Under the pieces are notes generated by a model. The model was given only the letters and a program-made list of their open reading frames with translations, searched no databases and was not told where the DNA came from. The position numbers were made by a program, and so were the translations under genes. Shown in pieces: positions 26,172 through 38,800 of a stretch of DNA of 64,000 nt. The DNA lies in assembly GCA_963965975.1 (NCBI GenBank), contig OZ014414.1, forward strand, positions 1,116,001 to 1,180,000, read 5' to 3'. This stretch comes from Xestospongia bergquistia (taxonomy: Eukaryota > Porifera > Demospongiae > Haplosclerida > Petrosiidae). The first letter of the stretch is position 1, and every line of letters begins with the position of its first letter.

Positions 26172-27414
26172 GGTAAAAATATCTGAATTTTTTTTCAGCT
26201 TTTTTTGATGGAATCATGTAAAGATACTTGTTCTAATAATTGATCATGCTTTAAAAATTTTTTTAAACCCTAGTACTTTGTAGAAATGTAGTTTGATTCC
26301 TTAATATCTGCAATGCTTTGGAGACATCAAATAATAATATTAAAGAACCTAGAGAGCTGAAACTTTTGAAAATTAAAGATGAAGTCAATTACTACAATTA
26401 TACGGATGGATTTATTTCTACAATAATATTTGACATTTTTACAAAGCTATAAACCTTCCATACTTTAATCACTATTATTATTATATGTTATACAAATCGT
26501 ACAAAGAAATGCATCCGTAAAAGTACTAAAAATTGATCATTTTCGTTCTTGAACTTGTCAGCAGGTTGTTACATTATCCATAGAATCAAAAATCACAACA
26601 ACAGTATCTAACAGTGCAAAAGTCGCCATCTTGATAATGAATAATCGATTTTCATTAATTAAAGGCAATGAATACACTTAGTGTCAGGTTATTGATAAGT
26701 GACTTTCGCGGGGTTAGAATAGTTAAATAAAATGTATTAATTATTATTACTATTATTATTATTATTATTATTGTTCGTAGTCTTATGTGCCTTCATCTCA
26801 AAGCAGACCATGCTTTAATAACAATAATAACAACAATAATAAAAATAGTAATAATATATTTAACTATTTTAACCCCGCGAGAGTCACTTATCAATAACCT
26901 GACACTAAGTGTATTCATTGCCTTTAATTAATGAAAATCGATTATTCATTATCAAGATGGCGACTTTTGCACTGTTAGATACTGTTTTGTGATTTTTGCT
27001 TCTATGGATAATGTAACAACCTGCTGACAAGTTCAAGATCGAAAATGATCAATTTTTAATACTTTTAAGGATGCATTTCTTTGTACGATTTGTATAACAT
27101 ATAATAATAATAGTGATTAAAGTATGGAAGGTTTATAGCTTTGTAAAAATGTCAAATATTATTGTAGAAATAAATCCATCCGTATAATTGTAGTATTTGA
27201 CTTCATCTTTAATTTTTAAAAATTTCAGCTCTCTAGGTTCTTTAATATTATTATTTGACGTCTCCAAAGCATTGCAGATATTAAGGAATCAAACTACATT
27301 TCTGCAAAGTACTAGGGTTTAAAAAATTTTTTAAAGCATGATCAATTATTAGAACAAGTATCTTTACATGATTCTATCAAAAAAAGCTGAAAAAAAAATT
27401 CAGATATTTTTACC
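26172..27414. mobile_element. 1243-base foldback transposon with TTAA target duplication
   Basis: Long inverted repeats of about 600 bases (26172 to about 26775 and about 26818 to 27414) flank a spacer of roughly 40 bases. The ends are GGTAAAAATATCTGAA and its complement. TTAA occurs directly on both sides (26168-26171 and 27415-27418). The paralogous site at 34256-34259 has a single TTAA with the same flanks, so it is a clean empty site. TTAA targets are typical of piggyBac-type transposases. There is no coding capacity, so the element is non-autonomous. Confidence 0.9.
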
Positions 27415-27477
27415 TTAAAGAAAATACTCACAAATGTCTTTGTAATCACACTGGATACGGACTAAAGAAGAGTGTTG

Positions 27478-27485
27478 CTTATATA
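27478..27485 (-). promoter_or_regulatory. TATA box detached from orphan exon E
   Basis: TATATAAG in the conserved block, now 1.3 kb from its signal exon because of the foldback insertion. It lies 0.6 kb left of the stop codon of copy 4. Confidence 0.5.
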
Positions 27486-28108
27486 CAAGAAGATATTTAC
27501 AAATTACTCATAATAATTATGGTATTCCAATTATGTCTATAAATGAACATGTAAACGCTTACATCTAATCCAATGCTAGCTAAGTAGTATGGCATCTTTC
27601 CTTTTTGAAATGTAATTAAGAGAACACAGGTTATGCATGTTTTGTACTTGTTCTGATTTAGGGAATGAGATGGCTTCTAATGTCATAACTTATGACTGGG
27701 AATAGAGCTTTGTTAGATAAGGTGACTTCTTTCTTTGTTTTGTTTTCTTATCATGTTTGTTTGGTTAATTTACGCAAAGCTTTCAATCGTGTTAACAATT
27801 AGTGACATATCCTTGTTAGAAAGAGAAACCAATAGCTCATAGGTTGTAGAATGGAACTGTCACTTTCAAGTTAAAACAATATCAAATAAACAAATTTAAC
27901 TAGTAATTTCTTGACAATATTTTAATGTTTAACTTAAAGCTTGATTTAAAATTTTATTAATGAAAACAAGAAAAATGTGAAAATCGGCAGCAAAATAAAA
28001 ACATACCAATACTATATATGGCCTAAGAAATCTATATAATAAAGCCTAAAATGTTTTAGAGAGTTATTACTTAATACATTGTTCCAATCCATGAATCAAA
28101 GCATGTGA

Positions 28109-28893
28109 CTAATATTTACCTAAAGTGAAAGACAAAAGCAATGTTCTAAATGAATTGAAACATTTATAACTTACATTTTCTGCAGAATGCATAGTAGACA
28201 TCCCAGATTCCTAAATAATAGATATAAATTAAATATGTGTTGTAACATTATTGTACATATATTACACATTAGTATCATTTAGCATACCATATCGGCGACC
28301 ACAACAGTAGCAATTATAGCAGATCCTCCAAAATCTTTTTCTGTAATCAAAACCTATAAAAAGGTATATTGCTTAATAGTATATAATACAACATGACTTA
28401 CATCTGTAACAGAAGGCATAAGCAGCATATCCTATAAAAATTATATGACATAATTATCTTAATATTTTATTATATACCATATGCATTAGTTTTGGTACAG
28501 ATGCAGCGGTTACAGGTTATATATCGAATATACCCCTCTGAAGACACATCTATATGAGAAATAATGACATAAAAGCAAATAATGTAGAACATAAATGTGC
28601 ATTGAAAGATAAAATAATATAATATTAAAGAATAGATATAGATCTTGATGAATAACATATATGTGAAAATCTTAAATACAATAGCCAATCTACCTTTGTC
28701 TTCTTTTGTTTCAAGTGGATCCTCTGCATTAATATCAACAAGTTTGTCAAAGTCTTGACTAATTTTGTCATCTGCAGTTTCTCCTATAAAAGATATTAAA
28801 GTTTAATGAGAGCTTATTATATTGTTTACCAAATTGTGGTGTGTTACAATATGCAAGACAGAACAGTGCTACAAGTACCAGAAGGAATTTCAT
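28109..28893 (-). CDS. Two-module CxxC secreted protein, subfamily 1, copy 4
   Basis: The exons are 28893-28830, 28783-28694, 28549-28478, 28431-28402, 28353-28288, 28210-28175, 28119-28109; 369 nt, 122 residues. It is the block-2 equivalent of copy 2, 8.29 kb away. The acidic exon has a single GETADDKI unit and an inserted Ile (LVDINAEDPLETKEDK). Module 1 contains CNRCIC and YAFCYRC; module 2 contains CYNCYCC and YAFCRKC. All splice sites are GT-AG. Function unknown, secreted by prediction. Confidence 0.8.
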
Positions 28894-28981
28894 ATTGAAA
28901 GCACAGTCTTTGACAGTAAACTAAAGTTCTCAAAAAAGTGTCTTTATAATCACACTGGATATAGAGTATAGAGGAGCTTTA

Positions 28982-28989
28982 CTTATATA
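28982..28989 (-). promoter_or_regulatory. TATA box of copy 4
   Basis: TATATAAG on the - strand, about 90 bases upstream of the ATG. Confidence 0.55.
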
Positions 28990-28999
28990 CAAACTGTTG

Positions 29000-30860
29000 C
29001 TTACAAGTTAGTCATAATATGATTTAGTTTACATCTATACAGAAGCTTACAATATTCAATTATTCAATCAAATAGTAGACATGTAGAGGTTTACTATATT
29101 AAATTATTAATCATATAGTAGACATGTAGAGGTTTACTATATTAAATTAGTAATCAATTAGTAGACTTGTAGAGGTTTAGTATATTCAATTGTTAACAAA
29201 GAGCTAAGGCATCTTTCCTGTTTGGAATGTAATTAGGAGGAAACACGTTATATCTGTTTTGTGTTTTCTGTTTCAGAGAATAACATCGCTACTAATTTTG
29301 TAATTTAAGACAGGGAATGTTGCTGTTGTTAGATAAGGTGATTTCCTTCTTTTTTATGCTTTCTTATCATATATGTTTGGTTAATGCAAAGCTATTAATT
29401 GTGTTGACAGTTAGTGACATAGCCTTGTTAGATAGAGAAACCCATAGCTCATAGTATCATACAAACAAGTAAACCAATAATCTCTTGACCATATTTCAAA
29501 ATTTAAATAGTTTTACTGATATCAATTTTAAATAAAATGGTATATGATTTATGGATTACTTATTTGACAAATAAAGATAACAATATGTTATTAAAAAGTA
29601 AATGAACTAAAAAACTTTCTTAATAAAAGGATAAGATAAAACAATATGAATGACTATTGTCTTGTATATATTATTTCAGTCTAAGATAACAAGTAAATGC
29701 TGACTTGGGCGTATATAATAACCAATTCAATTTTGTTCCTTTGTAGAGGAAATAAGTTCTTACTTTTATATCTTCTAATAATATTATAACAAACCTACCA
29801 ATTACAATATACTTTGATAAGTGTTTGGGGGGATTTTGAATACCTATATCAAATACTTTCTTAGCAAACCTTTAACTAACTTTCCCACAAACATTTATCA
29901 TTTATATAAAGTATATCATGATTAAATTTAGAAATAAATGTAATTTTACTGATTAACCACATACATCTGCCAAGTTTTCTATTGTGTCTGCAAATGTTAC
30001 CAAATAATTATTAATTTTTATAATGTTCACTACGTTAGTGAAGATTACAGTACTTGCTTTGTGTGTGTGTCTGTTTGTCTGGTTCAAAAAGACAGTAATA
30101 CAGTAAAGTGTATTATTCCTAAAAATTGTCATTGCCCTAACTTCAACATGCTATATTCTTTGCATGTTATGTGTAGCATAGCTGAAACTAAAGATGAGTT
30201 TTTGGTATATGGATATAGCAAGCGGCTGGCTTAAAAAAACTTGTTAATATCATACACATCGAGTATGTCAAATATCTACATGATTTTGTGAGTGTTATCA
30301 AATTAAATCAGGACTTTTCTTTTAATATATAATTAATCAAACACCTTTAAATTAAGTTATAAGATTTCTTTCATCAAGATCAGGGCTGTTATAAATGTTC
30401 ACTATTGTAATTATGTTAAAGATTTAAGACAAGTTATATGCCATCCATGTTCATACAGCATAACATGATTTTGTGTGTGGCATCAATCTTATATAATTAA
30501 ACTTGGCTGCCCAGTGTGTGGGTGAGGATTACAGTACTTGCTTTGTGTGTACCTGTACCTGTTAGTACACTTTGAATAATAGTGCCTACATCTATAAAAC
30601 TTGACAAAGAGAACTCTAAAACTCCAGTATTATAAATTATTTGATTCACATGATATTTTTTGTGTTATCAAATCTGGTCCTTTAATTAGAGATTTGACTT
30701 CAGTGTACTGTAGACATATATGACTGATGTTACTTTTTATTAACATAATTGTTAAGAATCAAATGAAGAAAAAATGTAAAATAAGTAACAAAATAAGAAA
30801 AAAACCAACGCTATATTTGGCCTAAATTACATATATGTATAAAAATTAAAAGTTCGAGAG
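29000..30860. repeat. Spacer repeat of the segmental block, copy b
   Basis: No gene seen. It is a close copy of the 20.8-22.6 kb spacer, with local short tandem repeats (tagacatgtagaggtttacta recurring about three times near 29.07-29.18 kb). It also has a TG-rich tract at about 30.06 kb. Confidence 0.75.
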
Positions 30861-30905
30861 TTATTACTTGATATGTTTTTCCAATTCATGAATCGAAGCA
30901 TGTGT

Positions 30906-31661
30906 CTAACAGCTACGACCTAAAGCAAAATACAGAAAACAATAACTTAAATATATTACAACATTTAGAACTTACATTTTCTACAGAATGCATAGTAGGC
31001 ATCATAGATACCTAAAGAATGGATAACAATTAAATATGTGTTGTAGTATTTTCTACATGTATTGTACATTAGTACTATTTAACATACCAAATGGACGACC
31101 ACAACAATAGCAACCAGAGCAAATCCTCCAGACACCTGTGATACCATGACCTATAAAAAGTTGAAATGGTTAATAGTATATAAAGCAACATGACTTACAT
31201 AGGTAACACAAGGCATAAGCAGCATATCCTATAAAAATCATATGTTATAATAATCTCAACATTTTATTGTATACCATATGCATTAGTTTTGGTACAGATG
31301 CAGTGTGTACAGGCAATAGTTTGAAACAGCTGCGAAGTCATATCTATATGAGAAATAATGAGATGAAAGCAAATAATGCGTAAAAAATAATGTACATTAA
31401 AAAAAGAGGAATAAACATTAATGAATTGATGTGCATATGATGAATAACATATATGTCAATTTACTTTTGTCTTCACTTATTACAAGTGGGTTCTCTGCAT
31501 TATCAACAACTTTGTCAAAGTCTTGACTAATTTTGTCATCTGCAGTTTTTCCTATAAAAGATATTAAAGTTTCATTAGAGCTTGATATATTGCTTACCAA
31601 ATTGTGGTGTGTGACAATAAGCAAGACAGAACAGTGCTACAAGAATCAGAAGGAATTTCAT
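30906..31661 (-). CDS. Two-module CxxC secreted protein, subfamily 1, copy 5 (variant b)
   Basis: The exons are 31661-31598, 31551-31465, 31343-31275, 31228-31199, 31150-31088, 31011-30976, 30919-30906; 363 nt, 120 residues. It is a near twin of copy 3. Differences include GKTADD for GETADD, Asn instead of Asp at the exon 2/3 junction because the base before the donor is A and not G, and Leu for Arg in the second CxxC of module 1 (CYLC). The intron before exon 3 is shortened. It is still open throughout; the weaker exon 2 donor could lower splicing efficiency. Confidence 0.75.
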
Positions 31662-31754
31662 ATTGAAAGCAGAGTCCTTGACAGCAAGATTTTAAAGAAA
31701 ATACTCAAAACTATTCATGTAATTGCACTGGATATTGACTAAAGAAGTGTGTTT

Positions 31755-31760
31755 CTTATA
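31755..31760 (-). promoter_or_regulatory. TATA box of copy 5
   Basis: TATAAG on the - strand, about 95 bases upstream of the ATG. Confidence 0.5.
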
Positions 31761-32289
31761 CAAAAAGGCTGTTTACAAGTTAGTCATAATATGGAATTCC
31801 AATTATGTCTATATATGTACATGTAGACGGTTACTTGTAATCCATTGTTAGCAAAGAATTATGGCATCTTTCCCTTTTTAAATGTAATTAAGAGGACACA
31901 GGTTATAATTGTTTTGTACTTGTTTTGACCCAGGAAATAAGACAACCTCTAATGCTATAATTTGTGACTATTATTGTATTGACAATTAGTGACATGTCCT
32001 TGTTATATAATGAAACCAATAGCTCGTAGCTCATAGCATACAATTGCCACTTTCAAGTTAAAACAGTATTAGACAAACAACTATAACTAGTAATCTCTTG
32101 ACCATACTTGGAATTTTAGCTTAAAGCTTGCTTTTAATTTTTATCAATGATAATAATAAAATGAGAATATAATTATAAAATCAGAAAAAATACCAATACT
32201 AATGTGACCTAACTAACCTATATAAATAACTGAAAACGTTTGAGAGAGTTATTACTTGATTCGTTGTTCCAAACTATGAATCAAACATG

Positions 32290-33194
32290 TGGTAACAGTG
32301 ATGACCTGAATCAAAATGCACAAACAATATTGAAACATTTATAACTTACAGCTTCACAGAATGCATATAGTAGGTATCATAGATACCTAAAGAATGGATA
32401 ACAATTAAATATGAGTTGCAGCATTCTATATTCTGGGTTTGTTCTACTGGGGTGGGGGGGAAGCTTCCCCCACAAACTCAGTAACTTCCCCCCAAAAAAT
32501 GTACAGTGATTAACATTGTATTAATGAAAAAAAGTAACAAGTATTTAAATTAACAATAAATTCAGTAACATATCATCATCATCACAAAATCATCAAGATT
32601 ACAGGTGCTACCTATGTAAACTAGGTTACACCTGAGGCGATAAAGACTACTGGCATATTAAATAATACTAATCTACAATATTATTGTAGATTAGTATTAT
32701 TTAATATGCCATATCAACGACCACAACAGTAATAACCATAGCAGTATTTACTTGTGTAATTGTAACCTATTAAAGTTAAAATGGTTAATAGTATATAAAG
32801 CCACATGGCATACATCTATAACTCAGGACATAAGCAATATACTCTATAAAAATCATATAAATATAATAATATTTTATCATATACCATATGCATTTATCTT
32901 AGTATAGATACAATGTGTATAGGTTATAGCTCAATACAAGTGTGAAGTCACATCTAATAATAACATCGAAGCAAATATTACAGAAACATTACAAATATTG
33001 CTTCACTTTTTGCAGGTAGCTCCTCTTCAACTTCTACTAATGTATGAAATGTCTTGACTAATTTTATCATCTGTAGTTTCTTCTATAAAGGATACTAAAC
33101 TTTAATGAGAACTTATTTTGTTGCTTACCAAATTGGGGCATCTCACAGTATGCAAGACAGAACAGTGCTACAAGAACCAGATTAGGAATTTCAT
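32290..33194 (-). pseudogene. Decayed CxxC secreted protein gene, copy H
   Basis: It is the twin of copy D, with the same two-base insertion in the signal exon, the same stop in exon 3, the same 59-base palindrome at 32652-32710 and the same G-run/C-run block near 32.45 kb. Shared lesions show that the block duplicated after the gene had died. Confidence 0.85.
32652..32710. repeat. Perfect 59-base palindrome, second copy
   Basis: Identical in structure to 24564-24622 (29+1+29). It was carried along by the block duplication. Confidence 0.9.
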
Positions 33195-33804
33195 ATTAAA
33201 ATCCCAGTCTTTGACACCGAACTATTAAAGGAAACTCTTACAAATGTCTATTTAATCCCAGTGGATACAGACTAAAGAAGAGTGTTGTTTATGTACTAGA
33301 AGTTGTTTACAAGTTGTTTATAATATCATTTTGCTGACATGTAGACGGTTGCTTGTTTTAATTGCTAAGAAAGAACTATGGTATCTTTCCTTTTAGGAAT
33401 GTAATTAGGAGGAAACAACAGGTTATACCTGTTTGTGCTTGTTCAATTTCAGGAGATAAGATCACTTTTAATATCATAATTTATGACAGAGAATGTTGCT
33501 TTTGTTAGATAAGTGACTTCTTTCTTTTTGTTTTCTTACCACATATGTTGGGTTAAAATTATACCAAAGGCATGAATTATATTGGCAATTAGTGACATAT
33601 CCATCTTAGAATAGAAAGTTATAGCTCATAGCTCATAGCGTGCAACTGCCAAGTTAAAATCACACAAAAAACTATAACTATCAATCTCTTAACCATATTT
33701 GGAATTTTAACTTAACATTTGCTTTAAATTATAATAAACAAAACATTTTTGTTTATGATTTGAAGTCAGTGTACTGTAGACATTTATAAAAAAATTACCA
33801 GTGT

Positions 33805-34025
33805 ATATGATTAAAGCAAGATTGGAGTCTACAAATAGTTCTGAAAAAGTACAAACACAAAGTCTTCTTGAAATTCTTGATGATCTTGGTGGACCAGCAG
33901 CAGTTGTTGCTAAATGTATTGCTACGCAACTATCAACTCTTACTGGTAAGTTATACATGTACATAATCAAAGATGGGAGACAAAATCCTTTCCATGGACT
34001 GATCAAAATGTTGGCTTACTTTTGA
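33805..34025 (+). pseudogene. Captured exon-like fragment (LGGP motif), copy 2, open
   Basis: The + strand reading frame stays open here: IKARLESTNSSEKVQ, then SLLEILDDLGGPAAVVAKC and TQLSTLTG. It ends at ACTG|GTAAGT, like a single exon with a donor. No second exon or promoter is visible and it opposes the cluster genes. Probably a fragment of an unrelated gene trapped in the block. The parent gene is not identified. Confidence 0.45.
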
Positions 34026-34161
34026 TTAACATAATTATTATCATCAATGAAATGAAGAAATAATGAGAAAATAAGTAACAAAGTCATAAACAAATACCAA
34101 TATAACTAACTAACAAATATATAAAACTAGAAGTTCCATGAGAGCTTACTATGTTGTTTAC

Positions 34162-34225
34162 CAAATTGTGGTGAGTCACAATATGCAAGACAGAGCAGTG
34201 CTACAAGAACCAGAAGGAATTTCAT
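34162..34225 (-). pseudogene. Orphan signal-peptide exon I
   Basis: A 64-base exon 1 with intact signal peptide and donor but no following exons of its own. Its TATA block is at 34319-34326. It is the paralogue of exon E and keeps the empty TTAA site. Confidence 0.75.
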
Positions 34226-34318
34226 ATTGAAAGCAGAGTCTTTGACATCAAGCTATTAAAGAAAATACTCACAAATGTCTTCATGATTACACTGGATACA
34301 GACTAAAGAAGAGTTTTG

Positions 34319-34326
34319 CTTATATA
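34319..34326 (-). promoter_or_regulatory. TATA box of orphan exon I
   Basis: TATATAAG about 95 bases upstream of an intact signal exon; promoter and exon remain together in this copy. Confidence 0.5.
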
Positions 34327-34948
34327 CAAGAAGCTGTTTACAAATTAGTCATAATAATTATGGTATTCCAATTATGTCTATAAATGAACATGTAAATCGT
34401 ACATCTAATCCAATGCTAGCTAAGTAGTATGGCATCTTTCCTTTTTGAAATGTAATTAAGAGAACACAGGTTATGCATGTTTTGTACTTGTTCTGATTTA
34501 GGGAATGAGATGGCTTCTAATGTCATAACTTATGACTAGGAATAGAGCTTTGTTAGATAAGGTGACTTCTTTCTTTTTGTTTTGTTTTCTTATCATATAT
34601 GTTTGGTTAATTTACGCAAAGATTTCAATTGTGTTAACAATTAGTGACATATCCTTGTTAGAAGTAGAAACCAATAGCTCATAGGTTGTAGAATGGAACT
34701 GTCACTATCAAGTTAAAACAGTATCAAATAAACAAATATAATTAATAATCTCTTGACAATATTTGAATGTTTAACTTAAAGCTTGCTTTAAAATTTTATT
34801 AATGAAAACAAGAAAAATGTGAAAATTAGTAGCAAATAAAAAAAATATCAGTGCTATATTGGCCTAAGCAACCTATGTAAAAAGCTGAAAACATTTGAGA
34901 GAGTTATTACTTGATACATTGTTCCAATCCATGAATCAAAGCATGTGA

Positions 34949-35732
34949 CTAATTTTTACCTAAAGTGAAAGACAAAAGCAATGTTCTAAATGAATTGAAA
35001 CATTTATAACTTACATTTTCTGCAGAATGCATAGTAGACATCCCAGATTCCTAAATAATAGATATAAATTAAGTATGTGTTGTAACATTTTTGTACATAT
35101 ATTACACATTAGTACTATTTAACATACCATATCGGCGACCACAACAGTAGCAATTACGGCAGATCCTCCAAAATCTTTTTCTGTAATCAAAACCTATAAA
35201 AAGATATGTTGCTTAATAGTATATAATACAACATGACTTACATCTGTAACAGAAGGCATAAGCAGCATATCCTATAAAAATTATATGACATAATTATCTT
35301 AATATTTTATTATATACCATATGCATTAGTTTTGGTACAGATGCAACGTGTACAGGTTATATATCGAATATACCCCTCTGAAGACACATCTATATAAGAA
35401 ATAATAACATCAAAGTAAATAATGTAGAACATAAATGTGCATTGAAAGATAAAATAATATATATTAAAGAATAGATATAGATCTTGATGAATAACATATA
35501 TGTGAAAATCTTAAATACAATAGTTGATTTACCTTTGTCTTCTTTTGTTTCAAGTGGATTCTCTGTATTAATATCAACAAGTTTGTCAAAGTCTTGACTA
35601 ATTTTGTCATCTGCAGTTTCTCCTATAAAAGATATAAAAGTTTCATTAGAGCTTATTATATTGCTTACCAAATTGTGGTATGTCACAATATGCAAGACAG
35701 AACAGTGCTACAAGAACCAGAAGAAATTTCAT
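34949..35732 (-). CDS. Two-module CxxC secreted protein, subfamily 1, copy 6
   Basis: The exons are 35732-35669, 35622-35533, 35389-35318, 35271-35242, 35193-35128, 35050-35015, 34959-34949; 369 nt, 122 residues. It is the equivalent of copies 2 and 4; its exons lie 6.84 kb from those of copy 4. The acidic exon contains LVDINTENPLETKEDK. Module 1 contains CTRCIC and YAFCYRC; module 2 contains CRNCYCC and YAFCRKC. The last exon ends C-K-N-stop. It is the rightmost intact member of subfamily 1. Confidence 0.8.
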
Positions 35733-35827
35733 ATTGAAATCACAGTCTTTGACAGCAAACTACAAAAGAAAGTTCTCAAAAAAGTGTCTTTATAATCACA
35801 CTGGATATAGAGTAAAGAGGAGCTTTA

Positions 35828-35835
35828 CTTATATA
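35828..35835 (-). promoter_or_regulatory. TATA box of copy 6
   Basis: TATATAAG on the - strand, about 100 bases upstream of the ATG. Confidence 0.55.
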
Positions 35836-35859
35836 CAAAACGTTGTTTACAAGTCAGTG

Positions 35860-38800
35860 ATAATATCATTAAGTTTACATATAGAAGGTTACTATATTTA
35901 ATTATTAATCAAATGATGGACATGTAGAGGCTTATTATATTCAATTGTTAACAAAGAATTAAGGTATCTTTCCTGTTTGGAATGTAATTAAGAGGAAACA
36001 GGTTATACCTGTTTTGTACATTTTCTGTTTCGGAGTCGCTACTAATTTTGTAATTTAAGACAGGGAATGTTGCTGTTGTTAGATATGGTGACTTCCTTCA
36101 TTTTTATGTTTTCTTATCATATATGTTTGGTTAATTCATACCAAAGCTATTAATTGTGTTGACAATTAGTTACATAGCCTTGTTAGATAGAGAAACCCAT
36201 AGCTCATAGTATCAGACAATCAAGTAAACTAGTAATCTCTTGACCATATTTCAAAATTTAAATAGTTTTTCTGATATCAATTTTAAATAAAATGGTATAT
36301 GATTTATGGATTACTTATTTGACAAATAAAGGTAACAATATGTTATTAAAAAAGTAAATGAACAAACCAAACTTTCTCAATAAAGGATAAAATAAAACAA
36401 TATGAGTGACTATTGTCTTGTATATATTATTTCAGTCTAAGATAACAAGTAAATGCTGACTTGGGCGTATATAATAACCAATTCAATTTTGTTCTTTGTA
36501 GAGGAAATAAGTTCTTACTTTTATATCTTCTAATAATATTATAACAAACCTATCAATTACAATATACTTTGATAAGTGTTTGGGGGGATTTTGAATACCT
36601 ATATCAAATGCTTTCTTAGCAAACCTATAACTAACTTTCCCACAAACATTTATCATATAAAGTATATCTTGATTAAATTTAGAAATAAATGTAATTTTAC
36701 TGATTAACCACATACATCTGCCAAGTTTTCTATTGTGTCTGCAAATGTTACCAAATAATTATTAATCTTAACATTCACTTCATGAGTGAGGATTATAGTA
36801 CTTGCTTTGTGTGTGTGTCTGCTTGTCTGGTTCAAAAACAAAGGTAATACAGTAAAGTTTATTATTCCTAAAACCTGTCATTGCCCTAACCTCAATATGC
36901 TATACACATTGCATGTTGTGTATAGCTTAGCTGAAACTAATGAGTTTTTGGAATATGTATATGGCAAGCAGCTGACTTAAAATCTCGTTACTATCATACA
37001 CATCAAGTATGTTAAATATCCACATGATTTTGTGAGTGTTATCAAATCAGGACTGTTCCTTCAAAATATAATTAATCAAACACCTTTAAATTAAGTTAAA
37101 AGATGTCTTTCATCATGATCAGAGCTGTTGCAAATGTAGTATTGGTTGTCCAGACAAACATAAAGTCTGAAATGTCCTATCATACCTATTACCTCTCTGT
37201 CTAAGCCTTCTCAACAGTTATTTCTAAGAAAAGCTACGTAGCTATATAATCATAGGCGTGGCTACCTCTGGCTACCATTGACATGCTGTCATGGTTAATA
37301 ATTTTTCAATAGTGGGACGCTCTATCTCACTAGCTTATTGGAGGGTGAATAATATCTAGGACTTTTTGTATGTCTGCCATGTCTGCTGATGAGATCTCCA
37401 GTTAGAAGATCAAAACAACCTTGCTCACTTCAACCAATTATCATCTGTCGAGGACTCTATTCTAGCTATTTCATTGGCTGTTGCTATGGACTCATTAGAT
37501 GTATTTTGATTGGTTGTTGTATTGTTTATATAGCTTGGTTTTGTTTATTGATTTTAGTATTGGTTGTCCAGACAAACATAGTCTGAAATGTCCTACCATA
37601 CCTATTACCTCTCTGCCTAAGCCTTCTCAACACACTTAAATTAAGTTATAAAATTTCTTTCATCAAGATCAGGGCTGTTATAAATGTTCACTATTGTAAT
37701 TATGTTAAAGATTTAAGACAAGTTATATGCCATCCATGTTCATACAGCATAACATGATTTTGTGTGTGGCATCAATCTTATATAATTAAACTTGGCTACC
37801 CAGTGTGTGGGTGAGCGTTACAGTACTTGCTTTGTGTGTTCCTGTACCTGTTAGTGCACTTTGAATTATAGTGTCTACAGGTACAAAATTTGGCAAAGTA
37901 TGTTAATAACCCACATGATTTGTGCGTGTTATCAAATCTGGACTGTTCTTTCATATTATAGTTAAACACCTTTAAATTAAGATATGTGTCATCAAGATCA
38001 GGGCTGTTGTATATGCTAAATATTATAATTGTATTGAAGAATTAAGTCAATTTACAAGCCAGGTCTGTTCATGTAGCCCACCATCTTACCTTTGGCTACC
38101 CAATATGTAGGCAAGGATTACACAATTTGCTTGTGCGTGTCTGTCTATACCTTTCAGTGCATTTTGAGTTGTTCTAACTGGAGAATGATAGCACCTATAG
38201 CTAGAAAACATGACAAAGAGATAGGAAAAGGCTAGCACTGAGAATCCATTAAAGTTAAATTAAGCTATATTAACATTCCACCATGACATAGTAGTGTAAA
38301 ATGTATAAAATATAGCATAATTAAATTAGGATTTTACTAATTATTATAACCACATTAATCACATAATTATATATACTAAGTCTTCTATTGTGTCTATGTA
38401 TGCTATCAAGTAATTATTAATCTTACCACTCACTGCATTGGTAAGGGTTAAAGTACTTGCTTTATGTGTGTGTGTGTGTGTGTGTATCAGGTTCAAAATG
38501 CTATAGAATTTACTTGTTGTGTAGCTACCTGAAACTAATGATGGTTTTTGGTATATTAATATAGCAACCAGTTAGCCTAATGAACCATGCTACTATCAAG
38601 CATATCAAGTAATCCATATGATTTTGTTTATGTTGTCAAATTTGAGCTGTTCCTTCATGCTATATCTAGTCAAACACCTTTAAATTAAGATATGTGTCAT
38701 CAAGATCAGGGCTGTTGTATATGCTCAATAATATAACTGTATTGAAGATTTAACTCAATTTACAAGACAGGCGTGTTCATGTAGCCCATCATCTTACCTA

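Noticed and set aside
33805-34025. Open + strand frame considered as a full gene
   Set aside because: It looks like a single internal exon. No promoter, start context or second exon, and its duplicate has a stop.
37138-37635. Insertion with 75-base direct repeats at both ends considered as a solo LTR element
   Set aside because: No TG...CA ends, primer-binding site or target duplication that I can see. It is simply described as an insertion within spacer copy c.
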